From Rhodospirillales bacterium (GTDB lineage Bacteria; Pseudomonadota; Alphaproteobacteria; Rhodospirillales_A; JACZKS01), in NCBI GenBank assembly GCA_018648445.1, contig JABGRG010000104.1, positions 1 to 13,567 on the forward strand: a stretch of DNA of 13,567 bases, in the 5' to 3' direction. The translations under genes and the position numbers were made by a program. The notes under the pieces are model-generated. The model did not search any database. It was given only the letters and a program-made list of their open reading frames with translations, and had not been told where the DNA came from. Positions 1-6,090 of the stretch are shown piece after piece (the first letter of the stretch is position 1; each line of letters starts with the position of its first letter).

Positions 1-700
1 CAATGACCATCGGGGCCGAGGCGTCCTTCATGAAGGCCGCCTGCACGAGAATCTCGGACATCGCGAAAATGCCAATCAGCACGGGCACCAGTTCGAAACC
101 GCCCGACAGTTCGAAGATGTCGAAATCGAACCGCAACTGGCCAGTCAAATCGTCTGGTCCGCAAAAACTGAGGAACACGCCGATCAGCGAAGCCAGCACC
201 CCCTTGACCATGCTGCCGTGAGAAACCCAGGCGATGGTGGTCATGGCGAACAGGATCAACGCAAAGATCTCGATGGGACCGAACCGCAACGAGAATCGGG
301 CCAGCTCGGGCGCCAACAGCACGAGCATCACCAGCGAGAACATGCCGCCGATGAAGGACCCCATGGTGGCCCAGCCAAGCGCCAAAGCCGCCTTGCCCTG
401 CTGGGCCATCGGATAGCCATCCATGACCGTGGCAGCCGATTGCGGTGTGCCCGGCACGTTGATCAGGATCGCCGAAACCGAGCCGCCGTAGATTGAGCAC
501 GCATAGACCGAGACAAGCACGGCGATCGCCGCCACCGGTTCCAGGCCAAAGGTGATGGGAAGCACCATGACCAGACCGAGCGCACTGCCCAGCCCCGGCA
601 ACACGCCAACCACGACGCCGAGGACGCTGGCGGCCACCAGGGCGATCAAGGCGTGCCAGGAAAAGGCCAGGGATATCGCTTCGGGAAGATAGGCGAGCAT
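1..700 (-). CDS. tctA: TctA-family large permease of a tripartite tricarboxylate transporter (partial, C-terminus off the left edge)
   Basis: This is the large membrane subunit of a TTT-type secondary transporter, which takes up di- or tricarboxylates or similar acids using a periplasmic binding protein (TctC) and a small subunit (TctB). About 233 codons are present, starting at the ATG at 700-698 (MLAYLPEAISLAF). Family hallmarks are visible: the GVLPGLGSALGL stretch near residue 35, then SIYGGSVSAILINVPGTP, and DGYPMAQQGKAALALG around residue 95. Several hydrophobic membrane segments follow. The family is about 500 residues, so roughly half the gene is missing beyond the edge. The start lies only 4 bases after the tctB stop, which suggests translational coupling in the dehydrogenase-tctB-tctA operon. 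The substrate cannot be read from the sequence. Confidence 0.93.
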   Translation of the reverse strand, partial: MLAYLPEAISLAFSWHALIALVAASVLGVVVGVLPGLGSALGLVMVLPITFGLEPVAAIAVLVSVYACSIYGGSVSAILINVPGTPQSAATVMDGYPMAQQGKAALALGWATMGSFIGGMFSLVMLVLLAPELARFSLRFGPIEIFALILFAMTTIAWVSHGSMVKGVLASLIGVFLSFCGPDDLTGQLRFDFDIFELSGGFELVPVLIGIFAMSEILVQAAFMKDASAPMVI

Positions 701-704
701 GGCC

Positions 705-1196
705 TCAATCCCACAGAATGCCGGAAGGCAGGCTGATCCTGGCAATCTTGCCGAGGGCGAACCAGATGACGATGGGCAATACAGTACTTACCGGAACCAG
801 GATTACCCATCGCCGATAGCCGAGGGCAACCCCGACGGCGACCATAAGGATGGGACCGCCGATCAGCAATCCGGTCAACCACAGCACCAGGGCGGAGGCG
901 ATGATGACGGCCAGAACCAAAAACAACCGCGGCAATCCCACCGCCATCAGGCGCGCGCGATCTTCTTCCGATCCACGCCCGCGCAGCCCGCTGACGATCA
1001 GGATGGCCGACAACGCGACCCACAGAATCAATATCATCCTCGGGAAGTAAACCGTCGACACGTCGTCGAACAGAGGGTCGAAATCGTAGCGTTCGCTCGT
1101 TGTGTGCCACAGGAGCGCGACGCCGATGATGAGCAGCACAAGGCCGAAGAAAAAGTCTGGATGAATCCGCGTCGCAGTATTCTGATCTTCATGCAT
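705..1196 (-). CDS. tctB: TctB-family small permease of a tripartite tricarboxylate transporter
   Basis: A 163-residue protein with four hydrophobic segments (about residues 15-30, 50-68, 87-107 and 112-155 as two close helices), the size and layout of the TctB (DUF1468) family. TctB is the poorly conserved small membrane partner of TctA. The short polar N-terminus (MHEDQNTATRIHPDFFFG) leads directly into the first helix, with the typical pattern of a charged residue then DFFFG. It lies 11 bases after the dehydrogenase stop and 4 bases before tctA, so all three are probably on one transcript. The assignment rests on topology, length and adjacency to an unmistakable tctA. No good Shine-Dalgarno is visible before the ATG, so coupling to the upstream gene is likely. 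Confidence 0.88.
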   Translation of the reverse strand: MHEDQNTATRIHPDFFFGLVLLIIGVALLWHTTSERYDFDPLFDDVSTVYFPRMILILWVALSAILIVSGLRGRGSEEDRARLMAVGLPRLFLVLAVIIASALVLWLTGLLIGGPILMVAVGVALGYRRWVILVPVSTVLPIVIWFALGKIARISLPSGILWD

Positions 1197-1207
1197 GAGG
1201 CAAAGCC

Positions 1208-2122
1208 CTACTTCTTTTGTGCGTGCTCCTGAAAATCAACGTCGCTCAGTTTGCCGATGGTTTCGGCCAGCGTCGAAACGTCCTTGGCCGCGTTGCCCAT
1301 CATGGCGTTTGTCTCAAAGAGCCCGATCACCGTGTTCAGGATCGGCGTGTGCCCCTCGGCGTCCACCGACATGCGTTCACAAAGCCGCAGATCCTTGATA
1401 CCGGTGGTGGTGGCGAACTTGAGCCCGTAGTCATGCTCGAGGAACTTCTTTGATAGGATCTTTAGCTTTTCCGAGCTTGCTTGGCCGGAGTCGATGATGC
1501 TGAACAGGGTCTCGATGTCGACGCCGAGCTTGGCGCCAAGCACGAAGGCCTCGGTCACCACCGCGTGGGTGCCCAAGCCAATTGCCTGGTTGAGCAGCTT
1601 GACCGTGCAGCCCGCACCGACGGGCCCGACGTGGAAGAACTGGTCGGTGAAGGTCATCAGCACCGCCTTGACCCGCGCGATGTCGGCGTCTGCGCCTCCG
1701 GCGATGACGTTCAGCGAGCCTTCCATTGCCTGCGCCGGCCCCTTCATCAGCATCGCGTCCACATAGCCCGCGCCACGGGCCGCGGCGCGCTGGCCAAAGC
1801 CGATCTCAAGGGCCGGGGTGCTGGTCGAAGTCTGGATGACAACCGCGCCCTCACGCACGGTTTCGACGACACCGTCGGGGCCGCCGATGACCTCGTTGAT
1901 CACCGGCACCGTGGGTAGGCAGCAGATAACGATATCGGAATCCTCGACCAGGGCGCGCACCGTCGGTAATGCCTTAGCGCCGCGCCCCGTCAGGTCCTTC
2001 ATCCCAGCGGTCGGATTGGGATCATGTAGTCGCAGGTCAAAACCGGCCTGAAAGATGTTATGGGCCATTCCATAGCCCATGAGGCCGACGCCGATCAGGC
2101 CAACTTTAAGATCATTGCTCAT
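1208..2122 (-). CDS. NAD(P)-dependent beta-hydroxyacid dehydrogenase (3-hydroxyisobutyrate dehydrogenase / tartronate semialdehyde reductase family)
   Basis: A 304-residue cytosolic oxidoreductase of the beta-hydroxyacid dehydrogenase family, which oxidises 3-hydroxy acids to semialdehydes or the reverse. The N-terminal Rossmann nucleotide-binding motif GLIGVGLMGYGMA lies at residues 8-20. The expected catalytic lysine is K175 in GCTVKLLNQAIG, followed by the helical C-terminal domain. The loop that normally reads DAPVSGG reads DAMLMKG here (122-128), so the substrate differs from the classic members. I chose the ATG at 2122 and not the longer in-frame one at 2173. The upstream ATG lies inside the operator and before the -10 of the promoter, and GAAGGA precedes the 2122 start by about 12 bases. 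First gene of the operon with tctB and tctA, hence probably metabolising the transported acid. Confidence 0.9.
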   Translation of the reverse strand: MSNDLKVGLIGVGLMGYGMAHNIFQAGFDLRLHDPNPTAGMKDLTGRGAKALPTVRALVEDSDIVICCLPTVPVINEVIGGPDGVVETVREGAVVIQTSTSTPALEIGFGQRAAARGAGYVDAMLMKGPAQAMEGSLNVIAGGADADIARVKAVLMTFTDQFFHVGPVGAGCTVKLLNQAIGLGTHAVVTEAFVLGAKLGVDIETLFSIIDSGQASSEKLKILSKKFLEHDYGLKFATTTGIKDLRLCERMSVDAEGHTPILNTVIGLFETNAMMGNAAKDVSTLAETIGKLSDVDFQEHAQKK

Positions 2123-2157
2123 AATTGCCCGAATTCCTTCTTGAAAATGCTGAAACG

Positions 2158-2186
2158 ATGATAACGTTAACATTTTCAGGAGTCAA
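2158..2186 (-). promoter_or_regulatory. Sigma70-like promoter of the dehydrogenase-tctBA operon
   Basis: On the minus strand, a -35 TTGACT (2186-2181), a 17-base spacer and a -10 TATCAT (2163-2158) match the consensus at five of six bases each. Transcription would start near 2151, giving a leader of about 30 bases to the ATG at 2122. The spacer and -10 are overlapped by the operator-like sequence at 2160-2171. Confidence 0.7.
2160..2171. promoter_or_regulatory. LacI/GntR-type operator upstream of the dehydrogenase operon
   Basis: The plus strand reads GATAACGTTAAC. The core TAACGTTA is a perfect 8-base palindrome with the central CG typical of LacI-family operators. The same 12 bases occur in the opposite orientation upstream of the adjacent LacI-family gene (3337-3348). 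The site overlaps the -10 and spacer of the promoter, so binding should repress. The binding protein is inferred to be the neighbouring repressor. Confidence 0.7.
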
Positions 2187-2242
2187 CACGGTCCAGAAGT
2201 GCGGAATTGTCGGCATTAACACCCTGTAATAATTAAACAATC

Positions 2243-2268
2243 AAAAAAACCTTCAGCGCATTGCAAGG
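2243..2268 (-). terminator. Probable intrinsic terminator of the LacI-family gene
   Basis: Nine bases after the repressor stop, the minus strand can fold CCTT-(bulged G)-CA with TG-AAGG around a 6-base loop, followed directly by seven T residues (plus 2249-2243). The stem is short and carries a bulge, so its strength is uncertain. It would separate the repressor transcript from the downstream dehydrogenase promoter. Confidence 0.45.
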
Positions 2269-2277
2269 AACCATGGT

Positions 2278-3303
2278 CTATGTCGTCTGTCGGTCCAGGA
2301 TTCGGTAGGGAATCATCGTGATTTCCGGTTCGACCCGTCGGCCTTCCGCCAGACGGGCGCGGACATCGATGATCCGCTCGGCGGCAAAACGCCCCATTTG
2401 GTAACAATCAATTGAGGTTGTGGTAATACGTGGATGGCAGTTGCGAGCCATGTCAAAATTGCCAAAGCCCGCGATGGCGATTTTATCCGGCACTTGCCAA
2501 CCGCGCCGCAGGCATTCCTGCAAGGCGCCAAATGCGGTGCGGTCCGAGACAAACATGACCGCGTCCGTATCCGGCCAGCGGCGCAGTATCTCGACGATGG
2601 ACTCGCCGCCCTGTTCTACCGGAATCGGCGGAGCACCGAGCCGAATGACCCGGGAATCGTCCAATCCATACCGATGCAGGGCCTCGGAGAACCCCTGCTC
2701 GCGATCAGCGCCGCGGGTATCGCTGGTTGAGGACGAGCCGATGAAGCCAATGCGGCGATAGCCGCGCTCATGCAGGTGATCTACCATGGCTTGGGCGATG
2801 GCGATGTTCGAGAACCCCACGACATGGCCGATCGGGAGGCGCGGTAAATCCCAGGTTTCGACCACCGGGATTCCGGCGTTATCGAGCATGCGACGGCTGC
2901 CGTCCGAATGATTGCCGCCGGTCAGAATGATTCCGTCGGGGCGGCGGCGCAGCATGGTTTCGAGAACGGTTTCCTCGCGCCCGACGGAAAAATCGGTCGC
3001 CCCCAACAGAATTTGCAGGCCGTTTTCAATCAGCACATCGGTGACGCCGCGCACCTGCTGGGCGAAGTTCGAGTTGTCAATGGACGGGACCAGGACCGCG
3101 ACAAAACCCGAATTGCGCGATGACAATCCGCCGGCGTTTCGGTCGGGCACATAGCCGAGTTCCTCGATCACGCGGTTGACCTTGGCGACCGTTTCCTTCG
3201 CAACCCGGCCCTTCTTGGTCATCACGCGGGACACAGTCATGATCGAAACACCGGCCTCCCGGGCAACATCCTTGATGGTCGGCCGCTTCGCGTATCCTTG
3301 CAT
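2278..3303 (-). CDS. LacI-family (GntR-like) transcriptional repressor
   Basis: A 341-residue protein of standard LacI-family length. The N-terminal helix-turn-helix is clear: TIKDVAREAGVSIMTVSRVM at about residues 9-28, with VSIMTVSRV as the recognition helix, then the hinge region ending near GGLSSRNSG. A periplasmic-binding-protein-like effector domain follows (FVAVLVPSIDNSNF from about 68; GIILTGG; GFIGSSS; AGFGNFDMA near 290). The hinge reads NAGGLSS rather than the common NxxARxL form. Sequence style is closest to the gluconate-repressor branch, whose effectors are sugar acids, which fits control of an acid-uptake operon. An identical operator-like 12-mer lies over its own promoter and over that of the downstream dehydrogenase-tctBA operon, so autoregulation and local repression are inferred. 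The effector is unknown. Confidence 0.93.
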   Translation of the reverse strand: MQGYAKRPTIKDVAREAGVSIMTVSRVMTKKGRVAKETVAKVNRVIEELGYVPDRNAGGLSSRNSGFVAVLVPSIDNSNFAQQVRGVTDVLIENGLQILLGATDFSVGREETVLETMLRRRPDGIILTGGNHSDGSRRMLDNAGIPVVETWDLPRLPIGHVVGFSNIAIAQAMVDHLHERGYRRIGFIGSSSTSDTRGADREQGFSEALHRYGLDDSRVIRLGAPPIPVEQGGESIVEILRRWPDTDAVMFVSDRTAFGALQECLRRGWQVPDKIAIAGFGNFDMARNCHPRITTTSIDCYQMGRFAAERIIDVRARLAEGRRVEPEITMIPYRILDRQTT

Positions 3304-3336
3304 GGTGATTCAGCTTCGTGTCCGTGTGCGATGAGA

Positions 3337-3348
3337 GTTAACGTTATC
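3337..3348. promoter_or_regulatory. LacI/GntR-type operator upstream of the repressor gene
   Basis: The plus strand reads GTTAACGTTATC, the exact reverse complement of the 12-mer at 2160-2171. Flanking bases (gaga on one side, tctc on the other) extend the imperfect dyad. It covers the -10 of the predicted repressor promoter, which is the usual layout for autorepression. Confidence 0.7.
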
Positions 3349-3370
3349 TCATTTAGTCTTTCCATGTCAA
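3343..3370 (-). promoter_or_regulatory. Sigma70-like promoter of the LacI-family gene
   Basis: On the minus strand a perfect -35 TTGACA (3370-3365), a 16-base spacer and a -10 GATAAC (3348-3343, four of six) lie about 40 bases before the ATG at 3303. The operator half GATAAC is itself the -10. Confidence 0.6.
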
Positions 3371-3684
3371 TTTGATGCTTCTAAGCAAGCCAACCCCGTT
3401 TGCGCCGGCCCTATTAACACCCGAACGCATCCCAATGATGGGGTAGCGCGGCTTGATCAGGGCCTCCATGAAATCGTGGTCACCGTACATGATCGGTTCG
3501 TTGACGTTGGAGTTCCGCGGATAGTTCACGGCTCCATGCAAGAGCATTCAGGGCGGTTCAGAGCGCTCGAAATCGATGCAGGATTCGTCGTGCGCCCTTT
3601 GATGCGCGCCTCGCGTGGTGACGGCACCGGGTGTGTCGTCGTGATCAACCGTATGATAGGTCGATCTGTTCTGACGCACATGTT

Positions 3685-3783
3685 GGGCGCGGATGGTTTC
3701 GGCGCAGGGTCGCCCGACCACCTGCGCTTCAACGGTCCACCCGGCGGTTCGATCTTGATGACATCGGCACCCATGGCGGCCAG
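3685..3783 (-). pseudogene. Fragment of a CaiB/BaiF-type (family III) CoA-transferase
   Basis: A short minus-strand stretch encodes LAAMGADVIKIEPPGG, the hallmark of the N-terminal part of family III CoA-transferases (usual form LADxGADVIKVEPPxGD), followed by a plausible GPLKRR. A TAA stop lies directly before the LAA codons. The preceding codons (SRLASFPPR) only weakly resemble the family's SRVLAGPF segment, and nothing of the remaining roughly 350 residues is visible downstream. It is therefore a decayed remnant and not a gene. Together with the enoyl-CoA hydratase fragment at 5785-5934 on the same strand, it suggests that an acyl-CoA catabolic operon once lay here. Confidence 0.65.
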
Positions 3784-4035
3784 TTATCGCGGTGGAAACG
3801 ATGCCAATCGAGACGTACGGAAATGGCGAAGACTGTAATCTATTTCAAGGCCTTACGAAGGATTTTATGTCAGCGGACTCTCGATAAATCGGCTGCTTAC
3901 AGGGCACGCACAACGGGACCGGGGTCTGGCCCTCCGCAGGCAGGTTCCATTGTGTTCATTTATGCTGAAGATTATACTTCAAGGTTAGAGACGTTCAGGC
4001 GTGACCAAGAACTTACGAGTTGGCCCGATGTCTTG

Positions 4036-4047
4036 TTTGCGCGCAAA
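4036..4047. promoter_or_regulatory. Perfect 12-base palindrome upstream of the choline sulfatase gene
   Basis: TTTGCGCGCAAA is self-complementary over all 12 bases with a central CG, the form of many LacI-type or other dimeric repressor sites. It lies about 120 bases before the sulfatase start in a non-coding stretch. It does not match the GATAACGTTAAC operators. A regulatory role is only inference. Confidence 0.3.
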
Positions 4048-4049
4048 TG

Positions 4050-4099
4050 AGAACGATTACGGTGATATCGAAGGATGGTGTCACACGGCCGATCGTTCT
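4050..4099. repeat. Inverted repeat pair AGAACGAT / ATCGTTCT
   Basis: Two perfect complementary 8-base arms at 4050-4057 and 4092-4099, 34 bases apart, lie in the leader region of the sulfatase gene. They could be paired operator half-sites or a stem, or they could be chance. Confidence 0.3.
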
Positions 4100-4165
4100 T
4101 GAATACATGCAATGGTAGCAGGGCGGAATCGGACGCTATCGTAAAGATTGAAAAGTGATCATACT

Positions 4166-5737
4166 ATGTCCAAGCAACCCAACATTCTCTTCGTCATGGC
4201 CGATCAGGTAAACTCGGCTTTCTTGCCGGCATATGGGCACCCGGTCGTCAAGATGCCCCATCTGGACAAAATCGCCGCCGAAGGCGTGGTGTTCGATACG
4301 GCCTACTGCGCGTACCCCATATGCGGGCCATCGCGTTTCTCGATGTTAACCGGAAGGCTGGCTTCCGAGGTGGGGGTTTTCGACCATGGGTGCGAGATGC
4401 GCGCCTCGACGCCGACCGTGATGCACTATTTGCGTCAGCGCGGCTACCACACCGCATTGTCGGGCAAAATGCACTTCCTTGGTCCGGATCAGTTGCACGG
4501 CTACGAGGAGCGACTGACGACGGACATTTATCCGTCCGATTTCGGGTGGGGCGCCGATTGGCGGGCCGGCACGCCTGAGATCCCCTGGGCGCCGTCCGGG
4601 ATCAGCCCGCGCACGGTCCTGGAGGCCGGTCCGTGCGCGCGAAGCCTGCAACTCGACTACGACGAGGATGTGGCGCACCGGGCCGTTCAAAAAATCTATG
4701 ATCTCGCTCGTCGGCCCCAGTCTCAGCCGTTCTTCCTGACAGTGTCGTTTTCGCAACCGCACAGCCCCTTCGTCGCGGGCCGCGAATATTGGGATCGCTA
4801 CGATCACGACGACATCGACATGCCGAAAGTCCCGCCGCTTTCTCTCGAGGAGATGGACGCGCATTCGCGGCGGCTACATCATATGTTCCATATCGACGAG
4901 TACACCGTCGCCGAAGCGGATGTACGCAATGCCCGTCACGCCTATTACGGCATGCTGAGCTATATCGACGACAAAATAGGCGAACTCACGGCCGCGCTTG
5001 AGGATACAGGTCTCCTTGAAGAGACCCTGATTGTATTTACGTCGGATCACGGCGAGATGATGGGCGAGAGAGGATTGTGGTACAAACAGTCCTTGCTCGA
5101 AGGTTCGGTGCGCGTGCCATTGATCGTGCGTGTGCCGGGACAAGCCGGATCAGGCGGGCGGCATGTTCCGCAACCGGTTTCCCTGCTCGACCTGTTGCCG
5201 ACGCTTGTCGAATTCGCATCCGATGAAACGCCGATCGACTATGTCGAGCCGATCGTCGGCCACAGCTTGTTGCCCTTGTTGTCGGCGGGAGACGGCGATT
5301 GGGACCATTCGGTTTTTTCGGAATACTCCGGAGAAGGCACCTATGCACCGGGCCTGATGGTCAGAAAGGGAAAGTACAAATACACCTATTGCGAAACCGA
5401 TCCCGCGCTGCTGTTCGATTTGAAAACCGATCCCGACGAGTTGAAAAATCTCGCCGATGACGATGCCTATGCCATTGTACTGGCGGATATGCATGATGAA
5501 CTGCTTCGGGTCTGGGACCCGGAACAGTACCGACGCGACGCTTTGGCATCGCAAAAACGGCAATGGTTCATTCAGGGCGTGCTGGCGAAAACCACTCCGA
5601 ATCCGTGGGATTTCCAACCCTTCACCAGCGCCAAGGATCAGTATGTGCGCGGCGGCGCGAACACGACCTCCGTCAAGGGACAGGCCAGATTCCCGTATGT
5701 GGCGCCTGCTGAACCGGACAAGCCGCGGACCGAGTGA
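4166..5737 (+). CDS. betC: Choline-sulfatase (type I, cysteine-type)
   Basis: A 523-residue cytosolic sulfatase that hydrolyses choline-O-sulfate to choline and sulfate, feeding glycine betaine synthesis or sulfur and carbon supply. The N-terminal metal-site stretch PNILFVMADQ is followed by the signature CGPSRFSMLTGR, whose C53 should be converted to formylglycine. GKMHFLGPDQLHGYEERLTT (100-119) is characteristic of BetC, as is TSDHGEMMGERGLWYKQ (292-308), which carries metal and active-site residues. The C-terminus (YRRDALASQKRQW ... NPWDFQPF) matches the choline-sulfatase-specific C-terminal domain. Length is normal. A TTG six codons upstream (4148) is possible, but the ATG at 4166 aligns with the family N-terminus; neither has a strong Shine-Dalgarno. 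It stands alone: no betI, betA, betB or formylglycine-generating enzyme is nearby. Confidence 0.92.
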   Translation: MSKQPNILFVMADQVNSAFLPAYGHPVVKMPHLDKIAAEGVVFDTAYCAYPICGPSRFSMLTGRLASEVGVFDHGCEMRASTPTVMHYLRQRGYHTALSGKMHFLGPDQLHGYEERLTTDIYPSDFGWGADWRAGTPEIPWAPSGISPRTVLEAGPCARSLQLDYDEDVAHRAVQKIYDLARRPQSQPFFLTVSFSQPHSPFVAGREYWDRYDHDDIDMPKVPPLSLEEMDAHSRRLHHMFHIDEYTVAEADVRNARHAYYGMLSYIDDKIGELTAALEDTGLLEETLIVFTSDHGEMMGERGLWYKQSLLEGSVRVPLIVRVPGQAGSGGRHVPQPVSLLDLLPTLVEFASDETPIDYVEPIVGHSLLPLLSAGDGDWDHSVFSEYSGEGTYAPGLMVRKGKYKYTYCETDPALLFDLKTDPDELKNLADDDAYAIVLADMHDELLRVWDPEQYRRDALASQKRQWFIQGVLAKTTPNPWDFQPFTSAKDQYVRGGANTTSVKGQARFPYVAPAEPDKPRTE

Positions 5738-5778
5738 CCCGCCGACCGGAACCTCCGGGTGAGAGATACCGATAAATG

Positions 5779-5805
5779 GACCGCGAAGACCGGCGGTCGT
5801 TTTTT
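5779..5805 (+). terminator. Probable intrinsic terminator after the choline sulfatase gene
   Basis: GACCGC (5779-5784) pairs with GCGGTC (5793-5798) around an 8-base loop, followed by G and six T residues. It lies about 40 bases after the sulfatase stop. The T-run and stem coincide with the end of the reverse-strand enoyl-CoA hydratase fragment (its KKRPPV codons), so it may be a reused piece of former coding sequence. Confidence 0.45.
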
Positions 5806-5934
5806 GACAAAGGCGCCGGTGCCCTCGTTTTGATCCTTGGTGGCAAAGAGCTCGACCATGATTTCGCGCTCACGGGCATTGCCCACCGACAGAGGCTCCT
5901 CGAACGCCATGCGCAGGATCGCTGATTTGTTCAT
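5785..5934 (-). pseudogene. C-terminal fragment of an enoyl-CoA hydratase/isomerase (crotonase family)
   Basis: About 50 minus-strand codons match the C-terminal helices of crotonase-family enzymes: REREIMVELFATKDQNEG, then TGAFVKKRPPVF, equivalent to the common ExxxxxxLFATEDQxEGxxAFLEKRxPxF. Everything upstream (the roughly 200-residue catalytic core) is missing. In-frame TAG and TAA codons lie immediately before the first preserved residues, and beyond 5940 the DNA encodes an unrelated protein tail on the other strand. The natural stop is also missing; the frame runs on into antisense of the sulfatase gene. It is a relic cut at both ends. Confidence 0.75.
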
Positions 5935-5947
5935 GGCCTATTATCCC

Positions 5948-6058
5948 ATGGCAATAGGCGCGGAAATCGGCGATGTTGTCGAAGTCCATATGGATGTCCA
6001 CGCCGTTCACCTGTTCGATCTGGAAACGACGCTGGCCATTGCCGCCGGTCGCGACTGA
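5948..6058 (+). pseudogene. C-terminal tail of a sugar ABC transporter ATPase (MalK/UgpC type)
   Basis: The last 36 codons read AEIGDVVEVHMDVHAVHLFD then an LET..AIAAGRD ending with a TGA. This is the classic end of the regulatory (TOBE) domain of MalK/UgpC-type ATPases (GDxVxVxxDxxxxHLFDxxTGxxI). No Walker A, signature or Walker B motif is found upstream; the sequence switches at about 5940 to a crotonase relic on the opposite strand. The stop lies 32 bases before the Gfo/Idh gene, the normal order in sugar ABC operons, so this is the stub of a lost ATPase gene once linked to that oxidoreductase. It is unlikely to be translated into anything functional. Confidence 0.6.
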
Positions 6059-6090
6059 AGCCCGACAGATTTTTTTCGAGGGAGAACCCC

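Larger units (their letters stand above)
3371..4165. other. Gene-poor zone between the repressor and choline sulfatase
   Basis: About 800 bases without a convincing intact gene. It contains a CoA-transferase fragment (3685-3783), a perfect 12-base palindrome (4036-4047), an 8-base inverted repeat pair (4050-4099) and a small TGAAG/CTTCA inverted repeat with a 6-base spacer (3966-3981). A 64-codon minus-strand reading frame at 3353-3547 has some protein-like character (its middle contains NEPIMYGDHDFMEALI), but I cannot assign it to a family; it may be another gene fragment. From about 3840 to 4165 the sequence is more AT-rich than the flanking genes. Confidence 0.6.

Noticed and set aside
2123..2173. 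Longer dehydrogenase start at 2173 (17 extra residues)
   Set aside because: The upstream ATG lies inside the operator and upstream of the predicted -10, so it would not be on the transcript. The family N-terminus begins at the 2122 ATG.
3476..3838. 120-codon plus-strand frame
   Set aside because: It is antisense to the CoA-transferase fragment, has no family features and no ribosome-binding site; the minus strand carries the recognisable homology.
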